Assembly: GCA_019915135.1 (NCBI GenBank)
Contig: JAHLMK010000019.1
Coordinates: forward strand, 558,001-622,000
Source of the DNA: Strobilurus pachycystidiatus
Taxonomy: Eukaryota > Basidiomycota > Agaricomycetes > Agaricales > Physalacriaceae
Direction of reading: 5' to 3'
DNA length: 64,000 bases
Shown: piece after piece, positions 20,080 through 30,964 of the stretch
Position numbering within the stretch: the first letter of the stretch is position 1
How the letters are laid out: each line of letters opens with the position of its first letter
Translations under genes and position numbers: made by a program
The notes under the pieces: model-generated
What the model saw: the letters and a program-made list of their open reading frames with translations, nothing else
Told to the model about the DNA's origin: nothing
Databases searched by the model: none

Positions 20080-23000
20080 TCAACGTGTCATTCACCGACG
20101 ACTGCTCCAGGTACTCGGCCGTGTATCTGCAACGCACCAAGGACAAGACCTTCGAGAGCTACAAGCAATACGAGGCTTGGCTCAACACGCAATTCGGTAC
20201 AAAGATTTGCGAGCTCCATACCGATCGTGGAGGCGAGTACCGAAGTGGCAAATTTGACGCGCATCTTGCAGCGCAGGGTACGAAGAGGAACTTGACAGTT
20301 CACGACACGCCGGAGCACAATGGCATAGCCGAGCGTCTCAATCGAACGATCCTCGAGCGTGTTCGAGCTCTGCTCCACGCATCAGGCCTCCCTAAGAATC
20401 TCTGGGGTGAGGCACTGAAACACGTCATCTATCTGAAGAACCGTACCTCGACTCGCGTACTCGACGGCAAGACGCCATACAAGATAGTTCACGGCGCCAG
20501 ACCAAATCTTCGAGACCTGCACAAGTTTGGTTGCAAGGTCTGGGTCCACGACAAGGACGGCTCGAAGCTTGATGGGCGTAGCCGCATTGGGCGTTGGCTT
20601 GGATTTGATCTCAAGAGCAGCGGACACCGGATTTACTGGCCAGATAAACGGAGCATTTCAGTGGAACGAAGCGTCAAATTTGATGACTATACGGAAGTAC
20701 AGCTAACAAGTCCTGTGCTGAATGAGGGGGAGAAGGGAAATGGCATTCAGCAGATATTCTCGCCGCAAACTGGTCAGAACGCACCTAATTCAGTCCCACC
20801 AGTTGCTCCACCATCATCCGTCCCGCCGTCACAACCGGCAGCTCCTTCCACTACTGCAGTCCCGAAATTTTCCTCATTGTACCTCAAACGCCAGGGAATC
20901 GACTCCTCAAATATCCAAGAGGGCAAACGCGAACGAAAACCGGTCTTCAGGTCGTCCGGTCCATCCCGCAACACATCTGGGCAGAGTGGCAGTCAGGACA
21001 GCGAGTCCGAGCAGTCTGGCTTGGTGGAAGTTGACCCAGAGTCTCCCGAGTACGCCATGCACGCCGCAGTTGCGGAATCGTTGGGTCTTGAGCCCACGTT
21101 GGCAGAGGCGAAGAAACGACCCGACTGGTTGAGATGGAGAGAGGCTATTGATGCCGAGATCAGAACTCTGATCGAGGCCGGCACATGGGAGCTGGTTCCG
21201 AGACCCGCGGATGCGAACGTCATCGGTTCCAAGTTCGTTCTTCGCATCTAGCCCGATAACCTGGCCTCCTTCGTATGAGCAGGTCTCGATACAGGAGGCC
21301 AGGTAAATCGGAGTTTAAATTTGGCGTGAACATCTTTTGGCTCTGTTTGGCACCTGCGGAGGGAACGGTCCGATTGTTTTATATACCATATACGGACACA
21401 ATTCTACGCCACAGCATTCACAACACTATTCAGCGCTGTCTGACAGCAGTGAGGACTAATCAGTGTCCTGTAACGTGATTATGGTCTTTTTGAATGATTG
21501 AGCTGCAATATTCTCCCGGTAGAACTAGAGGCTACCAATGGCTGGTTTGCAGCTGATGTTGCAGTGGAATTGGGGGGAAAAGGTCGGAAAAAGGTCTATG
21601 ATGTGTGGTGACATTATATCTTTGAGTTCACGAGGGTTTTCCTCATGTCATAGCGGTACTACGCGACGTGAACGGTGAGCCTCCAGCTCCTCGTCCGTAT
21701 ATGGTATATAAAACATTCGGACCGTTCCATCCGCAGGTGCCAAACAGAGCCAAAAGATGTTCACGCCAAATTCAAACTCCGATTTACCTGGCCTTCTGTA
21801 TCGACGCTTGCTCATTACAGAAGGTCGGTTACCTGGCTACTTCGCATCAAGCTCAAGGCAGGCGGCGCCGCGGCGCTATCGATAAATTCAAGGCGCGCCT
21901 CGTTGCTCAGGGCTTCACCCAAGTTGAGGGTGTTGACTACTTCCTTACATTTGCTCCTGTCGCCAAGCTTAGCTCTCTTCGGATCATTCTTGCCATTGCA
22001 GCTCGGAACGACTGGGATATCCAAGTCTTCGATTTTCACGCCGCTTTTCTCAATGGAGAATTTGATGACGATGAAGAGCTCTACATGGAGCAGCCACCGG
22101 ATCACGAGTTCGCCAATCGACGCGACTATGTTCTTCGTCTGCGCAAGACAATCTACGGGCTCAAGCAGAGCAGCCGTAAATGGTACGAGAAACTTACCGC
22201 TAGTCTTGCCACACTCGGCTTTACTCCTCTCGCTACTGACTACGCCGTCTTTCGGCTCATAACTGGAGTCGATATCATCATTCTCGCCATCCACGTCGAT
22301 GACTGTACCATCACGGGCAGTTCACCCCTTCTGATCGACTCCATTCAGACTCGCATTGGCGAGTTATTCCAGATCACCCGTCTTGGTGACATCTCATGGC
22401 TTCTGGGAATGGAGATCTCACGCAACAGAGCGCGTCGTACGCTCTCCATGAATCAAACTTCCTACATTGACTCCCTCATGCAGCGCTTTGGCATGGAGAA
22501 CGCCAAGCCCACTGCAGTGCCCATGGATCCTGGCGCATCATTCTCGCGCGATGACTGCCCTACTGATGAGCAGGAGATTGCCCATATGCAGTCTGTACCT
22601 TACCGCGCGGTTGTTGGCGGCCTCATCTGGCTGACCACAGGGACGCGTCCTGACATCGCTTTCCCTTCCACCATCTTGTCACGATTCTCTGACAACCCCG
22701 CTCGCTCTCACTGGGAAGCCGCGAAGCGCGTCTTGCGCTACCTCAAAGGCACTCGGAGCTGGAAGCTCACCTTTGGAGGAGATGGAAGGAACACAGGTCT
22801 CGAGGGATTTGTCGATGCGGACGGAATGTCCCTTGACAACCGCAAGGCAGTGTCCGGGTACGCCTTCATCTTTGACGGTGGTGCTGTATCCTGGTCGTCT
22901 AAACAGCAGGAACTCGTCGCGCTTTCCACCACCGAGGCCGAATATGTAGCGCTCACATACGGCGGCAAGGAGGCCGTCTGGATACGCAGTTTCTTAGCGG

Positions 23001-23272
23001 AGCTGTTCCTTACAGCGCACACAGGGCCACTCATCATTCACGACGACAATCAATCCGCCATCGCACTCGCACACGCTGAACCGGGTCAGCATCACGCCCG
23101 CACCAAGCACATCGATAATCGTTATCACTTCATTCGTCACCTCATCGAACGCGGTGATGTTCTCGTCACCTACTGTCCCACCGAGGACATGATTGCCGAC
23201 ATTCTCACCAAGGCGCTACCCTCGGCAAAGGGTAATCGTTTCGCAGCACTTCTCGGACTTTCTCCGGCTTGA
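20080..23272 (+). pseudogene. Copia pol (integrase core, RT, RNase H), interrupted
   Basis: The integrase core is seen at its DDE residues (HTDRGGEY, and TPEHNGIAERLNRT with the glutamate). A Ser/Pro-rich linker follows, then the RT start SKFVLR. There the insertion at 21249 puts a TAG directly after the target site. RT resumes near 21880 (ARLVAQGFTQ) with FDFHAAFLNGE and the catalytic box as HVDD. RNase H is recognised by ALSTTEAEY and TKHIDNRYHFIR, up to the stop at 23272. The short stretch 21849-21880 does not keep frame between the two halves, implying an extra indel. Truncated, interrupted and shifted: not functional. Confidence 0.9.
21249..21839. mobile_element. 591-bp TIR element with 9-bp target duplication (MULE-like MITE)
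   Basis: It is flanked by identical 9-bp repeats CTTCGCATC (21240-21248 and 21840-21848) inside copia pol. The ends are long inverted repeats of about 145 bp starting TAGCC; the inner parts are nearly perfect, including the TTTTATATACCATATACGG segment. A 9-bp duplication with long TIRs suggests the Mutator-like superfamily. No coding capacity is seen. A much smaller relative is at 61694-61774. Confidence 0.85.
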
Positions 23273-23279
23273 GGGGGAG

Positions 23280-23498
23280 TGTTGGATTACAAGCCGGACC
23301 GCGCACTCTATGCGCTTGCTCACGAGTCGCACACTCGTGAACCTCAACGCGTCTTGACGCAACTCGGACGTCTCTCGTACTTTCCTCTCTCTCTACCGGG
23401 CATCTCTCGTAGTTATATATCTGTCTATACTCTATGCAGCCCCTCGTCTCGTGTACTCACCTGTGTTTAATTGCTTACTTAGGATTCACACCAGTTCA
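23280..23498 (+). repeat. 3' LTR of the copia element (end approximate)
   Basis: It starts TGTTGGATTAC directly after the polypurine run that follows the pol stop, and contains a TATATAT promoter-like stretch near 23413. The end at ...CCAGTTCA is chosen because it gives a CA terminus; there is no second copy to confirm it. Confidence 0.6.
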
Positions 23499-23604
23499 TT
23501 TCTACGGCCCGTATTCTTACCGTCAGTAGTGTATAAATTGTTTGTATTTTCGCTAGGAATCGACGTGCTCGTTCCCCATCCCCACCTTGTCTGCTATCTC
23601 ACAC

Positions 23605-24416
23605 CCACCATATCCGACCGGCGATGAGACTCGTGGCGATGATATTTGTCAGAAAGGTGAAAGCCGCGAAAGAGAGCTCCCATCTGCTCATATGACCTTT
23701 GAATATTGCATGTAAGTTGGTATCAGATCTATTTGTCGTCCTTCTGCCGTGTAGAATGCCATGTACAATGCCGCCGCCGCAGACTTATGTAGGCATATGC
23801 ATCATTGGAAGGTGTCACTGGACATGTAACACAAAACGGCGTACCGATGGTGCCAATCAAGGAGCAGGCCGGAACGACGACAATTTTCCAGTTGCGATTA
23901 CATAGCACCCATGCGCGCCATATAAGGATCAAGTCCGCGAGCACACACTGAGAGCTACCCTTCAGTCGCAGTTTACACATTCCCTAATCGAGATAGAGAA
24001 GCACGACATACGTTCACGGATTCGACGCTGACCAGGACAACATTATAGCTAGACCACTGATTCGCAAAGACTTGTGTTGTGTCCACACGCACAGCAAATG
24101 TTGCATAGTCCAAGGCCATCGCGAGACCCAGATGAACGGTCGAGTTGATGTACATGAGGACGGTCAGTATCTTAATGATGGTCCCGAGCCGCAAAGTGGG
24201 GAAGCCCCTCCGCTGCCTACTTTTGCTCAACCAATCGCGCTCACGACTATTGATCAAAACTCACCAAAAAAGATACACCACTCCGACAAATATCACAGTG
24301 TATATTCCTATAGTATCATCAGCGCGCGTTCAATGAATGAGTCTGATGAACGCACCATGTAGCGAGGTTTCGCAGAAAAGGGACACGAAGGTCGCAGCAA
24401 TGGGGGTGAAGGTCAT
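23605..24416 (-). CDS. Multi-pass membrane protein, 3' end cut by copia
   Basis: Recognised as one of the agaricomycete seven-helix-type membrane proteins of unknown function. The spliced reading begins at ATG 24416 (MTFTPIAATFVSL), giving a first helix running into GIYTVIFVGVVYLF. A ~30-residue loop and second helix follow (TIIKILTVLMYINSTVHLG), then an extracellular-like loop, a third helix with the family-typical DLILIWRAWVLCNRN, and a later exon with FLTNIIATSLIAGRIWW ending at 23605. Introns of 50-65 bases with GTGCGT, GTGAGT and GTATGT donors separate the exons. Downstream exons that should follow are missing: the copia 3' LTR ends about 100 bases away. Probably a disrupted gene. Confidence 0.6.
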
Positions 24417-24979
24417 GGTCTTAGCTTGCTTGGAAAGTGGTAGAGCACTGAAGAACTATATAGCCCGCTTGAAGGGCCACATGGCATACGGCTTCTAATC
24501 ATTGCCGACCACTAAAGAAGGATCGACATTGAGTACCAGGAATACATACCTTGTGTCCTAAGGGTCAACAAAACTGAATCGTTCGAGGGCAAGGGAAGAA
24601 GGACGCCACATCACATGATTGCGTCGGGCTGGCAACAGTCTGAGTATAGGGATAATTCATGAAGCAGCGAGCGGGGATCTGCTGTAAAAGGCTATGATGG
24701 TCCTGCTCGATTCCTGCAACTTTAGTGGTACCCGGACTCACTCCGACGACAGAGGACGCGACAAGCAGACAATACCTGGGCATGTTGGTACTTCGCTCTC
24801 GCGGAATACCATCCGTAATATTGTTGATGCGTAAAAACAATCCATTTCTGTAACTGCACGCGTCGCCATTCCGCCACTACTCGGTGACTTCAATGCAGAT
24901 CGTTCGTCGGAAATAAACTAGTAGGAGCAATTGACATACCGGCGTTTCACGTACGTGAGATCTTAGTTATCAGTTCGCA

Positions 24980-25438
24980 TGCTGAGACTGCTGCATTTAG
25001 ATATCAAGCCAAGTTTGCGATCCTGGAACCACGCGTACCATGTATCACTGCTCAGCAAAGGACGCGTCAGCACGAGCCCACAAACAAGTCCTGGAGTCAG
25101 AAGTTTCTGTGGCGTGTTACGAAGCCGGCTGACAATCCCACATGCAGAGCAGGCGCGACCACGTCAACCACCATGCGATGTTCAATGAGTTTAACGACGC
25201 AAGTCGATGGTAGCCGTCCCGAACGAGTATGATTGGCCGTATGGACCAGAGGTCACAGGAGCTTCGGATATGCAAGACTTGCTCCTTAATTGACGACACT
25301 ATCAAAGGAAAAGGAGTTCCGGAGAGGCGGATAGTCGAGAGGAAAGTGTAGCAATATCGACGTCGCAGTTAGAGGCAAAGAGCATTCGGCCGAAGCCGAA
25401 GTCCTAATTTGGGTCCCGCCCAAATCCCGCCTCAATAG
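24980..25438 (-). repeat. Segment X copy 1, distal part
   Basis: Resembles the reverse complement of 56815-57250: shared blocks include the CGAAGCCGAAGTC and CAAATCCCGCCTC segments and TCAGAAGTTTCTGTGG. It was separated from the rest of X copy 1 (36250-38115) by the Plavaka insertion. The region 24440-24980 beyond it holds no gene I can support. Confidence 0.7.
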
Positions 25439-25470
25439 CATCACGAAACACCCTATTGCCTTAAGTAAAC
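25439..25470 (+). repeat. Left terminal inverted repeat of Plavaka element
   Basis: Begins CATCACGAAACACCC; pairs with 36218-36249. Four AAGCAT motifs follow within 150 bases (25520-25610). Confidence 0.85.
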
Positions 25471-25821
25471 TAAAGCTAAATGTACTAGATACCTTCATCT
25501 ACAAGCTACCAAAGTGACTTAAGGCTGTGAAAGCATCTAAAAGCATATGAAAGCATTTGACTCTCGTACTTGCGCTCGATAGCTATCAAGACATCTGTAA
25601 GCATCTTAACTCACCTGTTTGTGAGACATCTATCATAAATCATGTATAATCAACCTCAAATTGGTGTATCTTATACACTAACCATAAAGTATCTAAACTC
25701 AGTTGCTTTCACGCATACACTTTCAAGTAACTTAAACTCACTTAACTATTTGTTTCCCATGACATCTGTATCAAGTTGACTTCAAATGCGATACAATACA
25801 ACTTATAATCTTTAAATATCT

Positions 25822-28800
25822 CTATGCTAAGTATACAGTCTGATATGTATAGAGACTGAGCCAATTATTCAGGAAAAAATGATCACATGTATCTAAAACA
25901 GAACTTGTTGAAATTGGAATATCCCATTCCTCAACAGAACATTTGACCCAATCAGGCGTGAGATGTGCACTCTGTCGAACATTTGAGAGCGGAATGATGG
26001 ACCAGTGACGTGTTTGACGGTCTGCAATGTACGCTTTTGATAATGATGGCATGTGATGACTTCGTGCGCCCTTCTGTGTGAGAACAGGCTTGGTGTACCA
26101 CTCGATATAAGCAAGTGCATCACGAGGCCAGTGTGAAGGGGTTGGAACCAAGACTCCGTGAAGCATGAGCTTGGCGGGAATTTTGAATATGACACGTACG
26201 CGCCCAACACGTGTACCTGTAATTCATGAGAAAAGATTCAACAGCATAATGGAAAAAGCCTGACCATCAAGACCAGCACTCTCTGCCTCATCGCCTGTCA
26301 AGACAATCACCGTATCAAACCGCCCGCCATCCTGAGGAGTGGCCTTCACTACGTCTCGAGTCTCAAAATCATCCGTGATCCCTTCACGCCCAAACTTGAA
26401 TGAATAATATATATCGACGCCATCAAAGGGTAGCGTCGTGTAGTTGATCGCTGAGGCCCCCAGTTTGTCACGGCCTACAGCTTGAATATAAGCTAGAAGA
26501 TGCGATGAAAATAAGGGAACATGATGCTGGGTGGCTATACGGCGGAGAGGTTTGTTGGAAATGCTGGGATGTATCGGTAGAAGGACCTTTTGTACACGAC
26601 CACTAGATGGAGGAGAAGGAGGTTTTGGTGGATCTGGCTTGGGTGTGGGAGCTATCACCATACTGTAATCAATAAAAATTGCAACGGAAAATAAATAGTG
26701 ATCTTACCAATCTGCTTCTTAACCCACGCAGTGTACCGAGTGAAAGCGTGAACATTCTCTTTACGTAGCACCCACGTCGTCATCTGAGGATATTCATCAC
26801 GCTTATTCGATGCCCGCCAACCTTTTTTGGAGAAGTCGATGTGAAGGCGCTCGAACATTTCGGTGTTGAAATTATTTGTCGCCCCAAACATGCGAATAGA
26901 CGCAACGTAGTGTCGTAGGGAGTGGAATTTGGGAATATTGAGATGTTCACGGAGACCAACCTGGTTGCTATCAGTATAAGCCCAACACACAATCAAGAGA
27001 AAACGTACATGAATGAAATAACTTTTGTTGGTATCCCAAGTTTTGAGAGCAGTGTCCATATACCCAAGCGTCTCGTCGTCGTGAGTGGAGTACTGCGCAA
27101 GATAGATGAAATCAAGAATGGCGCGGCAAGCCGTAACACCACGGTCGGGAATGTCTGAGCCAACTAAGCAGGCGAGGAGGATTTTGCCCATGTTCTTGCG
27201 CTCAGACCCACTGATCTGTGACAGCGCGCTGATGCCGTTCTTGAAGTGACGGAGGCCAAGGCCAGGAGGAAGACAGCGAATACGGCGGTCCATCTGTTCC
27301 TCCGTCATGAGAGTTTGACACCACTCAATCAAGTGTCTCAAGACGCCCTGATAGAGCTGATGCAAGACGTCGGGGGTGGTACTGAGATGGAGATTGGTGT
27401 AAGGGAGATCGCGCCAGAAGGGCTCTGGCACATGACCAGATACACACTCTGCCATGCACATGTCGAAATAGGCCTTTGTCGATGTCGCGGACTCCTTCGC
27501 ATCAGACATGACACCCAACGTCCAAGCTGGGGTGCGCAACTCAAACGACCCCTCATCTCCCAGTTCCGTCGCATCGCATCGGCACTTTGGACAAGTCCCG
27601 TACTTTGCACAAGTCACCAAACACTGCTCGGGATAGTCGGCAACGTAGCTCGCCAGGATGGGATGGACGATGCGCACAGCACCATCACCACTCGTCATCT
27701 CGACACCACTCTTCCCAGCATCGACAAGTGGAGCGAAAATCTCGCTCATGGCGGCGTGGAATAGCCGCTGATATCGCGAGCGCATGGCGTTCTTCGAGAT
27801 CTGACCTTTGCTGATTTTGTCGATGGGTAGGTATGCGATCAAGATACATGCCAGTTCAGATGGTTTGCGACGGATATGACTGGGTATATTTCCGAGGGTG
27901 AGGTATACTGGATACGCTTGCCGACTGCCCGAAAACTGGGTTAGCTGAGTCTTGTCCGTCGAGATAATAAGTGGCGCGACAGTATGACCGACGGGGAGCT
28001 TATCCTATTAACAGGTCAATCAAGGGTTATTCAGAAAACGCTGGAGGAGGACTTACCTGCACGAAGTGCCACCACTTTGATGTCCACATCTCATTGTACA
28101 AGCGACGATCCCGCTTTTGGTCACTGAAGAGAGTACTCGGCTTGTAGACAAGATGGTTGGCCAACTCAGGATCTCCCCAAAGAGAGCGGATGGAGTCAAG
28201 AATGTCACGGTGACGCAGTGTGAACTTGTCGTTGGGGAGATCAGGGAAGGAGAGTTGTTTCACCTTCCAATCGCCAGCGCGGCGAGGAAGGGAATCCACG
28301 ATCTTGTGTAGACCACGGGTGCTGCTGTATGAGAGGCCGAGTTTGTCTTTCACCTGCACAAGATGAGTATGAATGCATATGAAGAATGAGGGAACTTACG
28401 CCCGGGATGTTCAACAGCTGATTGAAGGCGTTATGACCGATGCCTTCGGTGACCATCCATTGGGCAATCTGCCAATCGAGCTGTGACGCGAAAGGTTTAT
28501 ACCACTCAACGTCCTTCAGGTCCGCTGCCCCCTCGCCATCCATGACAACATCGGCAGACAAAGGCGTTCCGAAAAGGGCGGCCCATTGCTCGTGTACGTT
28601 ATCTGACATGCGCAGAATCGAGCCGGCTGTTGGGTGCTGGTCAGAGACACGGTCCGAAGTCTCATCGTCGTCATCGTCGTCCAGGTAACGCGCGCGTCCG
28701 CCAAGCAGAGTTTGCATTCGAATGCGTTGGGTGGAGGGCCCAGGACCGGCCTGTCCGATGGCTGGCAAGCCGTCGACGGTTTCGAACACTTCCGATGCTT

Positions 28801-29230
28801 GGGCTTGCTCCAGCCATTCGCGAAAAGCTCGCCCGGCATCTTCATCCTCCTCAACATCAGCATCCTCTTCAGCATCATCCTCCTGCTCTTCTTCCTCATC
28901 GCCGTCGTCACCTTGTCCCGAGTTGAAAACCTCATCCATGGAGGAGTCGTCCTCTACAACGACGCTCTGGACCTCGTCCGAACCATCCTCCTCCTCCTCA
29001 ACGGCACCGTAGAAATCGACGGCGTCCGAAAATGGATTGGACGTCGAGGGTTCCGGTTCCAGCGTCACAGCCGCGATTTGTGTGGCACCGGCGAGATGGG
29101 CAGGAGCTTTTGACGCAGAAATCCATGATTTGCAAGTCGCGGCCTGCCGCAGGTGGCTGCGCATCCCCTTCAAAGTGGAAAATTCCCGTGAACATTCGGG
29201 GTTCTCGCAGGCAATGAGAACGCGGGGCAT
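25822..29230 (-). CDS. Plavaka transposase, intact, six exons
   Basis: Exons by eye: 29230-28400, 28353-28057, 28004-27009, 26960-26708, 26651-26265 and 26216-25822; the joined frame is 1052 residues without a stop. The N-terminus has a C2H2-type finger (C-x4-C ... H), followed by long acidic stretches. The catalytic region is recognised by IISTDKTQLTQFSG, SGDGAVRIVHPILASY, a CxxC pair (CPKCRCD), the DVLHQLYQGV motif and IPKFHSLRHY. The C-terminal domain has AYIEWYTK, SIIPLSNVRQSAHL and FFLNNWLSLYTYQT, all typical of Plavaka proteins of agaricomycetes. It would cut and paste the surrounding element. The exon 5 donor (GTCAGG) is weak but is the only one that keeps the frame. The element looks capable of activity. 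Confidence 0.9.
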
Positions 29231-30964
29231 GGTTGATATAAGGAGAGTGCGTGAAAGTCGGCTGGGTGATTGAGTCAGTAAAGAGTCTGATCTAATTCAA
29301 GTGGCGAATGACTTACTGAGCAATGGGGGGAGCGAAAATGGGGTCTACGCGCTTGAGGGTAGAAGAGTAGCAGGAGGCTATCGACAATTAGTCATACGGT
29401 GCTATGGTTGCTGGATAGAACCTACCGCCTGGGTCAATGAAGTCTGCGAGCGACGAAACAAGCTGTGTGGCCGGAGACGGATTCACCCAGTTAGCACAGT
29501 GGCCGCCGACATGGACAATGGGACTCACTGGATGATAGGAAAATGATGTAAGGTCCTGTGAGAGGGCAATTAGTGAAGTTTAGAAATCAGCGAGCCCAAA
29601 ACCAAGAAACGAATAGATGAATAATAAGGCCATCCTACAAACGGCCGCGGCCGGGAGGCGCCAGAAAAGATCGAGGAAACCAATGCAAGATAGGGTACTC
29701 ACACAGATGCGGTCTGAATGAGGCGGCGCACTGGCGGCAAAAAATGCGCGGGCAGCAGAAAAGCAGAGTACGGCGGCAACGACGAGTCCTTGAGCAAGCC
29801 AGAGTACGCCTATTCGGCCTCGATGGCGGCGCGGTAACCGGTTGACGGAGTGAGAGGCGGGAGTTTCGACAGGCGATACGGTGCACTTGGGCAAGCCAGA
29901 GTGCGGTTGACCGGAGCTCGCACTTGGGCAAACCAGAGTGCAGCGACAAAAGCAAGTACTTGGGCAAGCCAGAGTACTGCTGATCGGCGGTGATGTGGGA
30001 ATGGCGGCAAACGGCGGGTGTGGTTTGTTTGTCGTGGAGATAGGCGGGACAGAGGGAGACAGAGGGAGAGGGGGACTTGGACTCGATTTGGCAGGATGGT
30101 CCGTGCGCGCGGACTTAGCCGAATCGAGTCTCCGGCCCCGGGCACTTTGCAATCTCAACCACATCAGTGCCATCAGTCCTCCCACCATCATTAGCCTCCC
30201 ATTCGTCGTCGCCCTCGCCGTCTTGCTTGCAACACAGCCCCGACCGTCGACACAGAGACTGCACGACCTTGCGTCTGCAGTCCTCAGCCCCCACGACCTT
30301 GCGTCTGGGACCGGGACCTGCCGCCGCCGCCACTGCTGACCAGGGATACGGCCTTGTGCTTTTCCTGCGTCTGGTTGTGGATCGCCCCGCCCGATTTCCG
30401 CCCAACGTTTGGTCCACGCTTGCCCCGTCCTGCTGCCGGATTTTCCATCGCGCTCGTCTCATTCTGCTGCCGGATTGTTCGCCGTGCTCGTAGGGCCAGG
30501 CGTCGTCATCACTAGCGCAGATTCAGGTGCGCCATCGATGCTTTTATCTTTTTCTCAAATCGTCTGACATCCTACGCATTCGTAGCTGGATCGCCTCTCA
30601 TCGCCCCACGTCCACGTTTGCTCTACATTCGCCCCGCTGCCGAATTGTTCGCCGTGCTCGTAGCGCCACACGTCGTTACTAGGCGGACATTCTTCCTGCT
30701 ATTGAGGTGCGTTATCGAAGTGTCATTTCTCCTAATCGTCTGACATCGTACACATTTGCAGTTGGATCGACCGACCCCTTCCCGCCTTCCCGCCCCGCGT
30801 TGGATAAACTCCGCGCTTTCTAATCCGTTCCCATATTATTCTCCCGGTGTGTACTTTGCATTTTCATCAATTACTCTGCCATTGAACTTACACCATCTTA
30901 GTCTTTCCTAATCACACCCTCACCATCCCGGCTCCCACCTCCTTCCCCTTTGCCTGCATAGTCA
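29231..30964. other. Divergent intergenic region inside Plavaka element, with direct repeats
   Basis: It separates the transposase from the companion genes. Between 29787 and 29990 there are four copies of a CTTGGGCAAGCCAGAGT-like motif. Between about 30465 and 30780 a ~175-base segment (CTGCCGGATTGTTCGCCGTG ... TCGTCTGACAT) is present twice in tandem. No supported gene. Promoters for both directions presumably lie here. Confidence 0.5.

Larger units (their letters stand above)
20080..23498 (+). mobile_element. Ty1/copia retrotransposon remnant
   Basis: Order integrase, RT, RNase H, polypurine run GGGGGAG, then LTR. The 5' part (LTR, gag, protease, integrase zinc region) is absent; the surviving part begins exactly at the right end of gypsy B. 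It carries a 591-bp DNA element between integrase and RT. The right boundary at 23498 is provisional because the second LTR is not in the window. Confidence 0.9.

Noticed and set aside
29580..30191. 203-codon minus-strand ORF in the Plavaka intergenic region
   Set aside because: It runs through the non-coding CTTGGGCAAGCC repeats and has low-complexity Pro/Ser/Arg composition.
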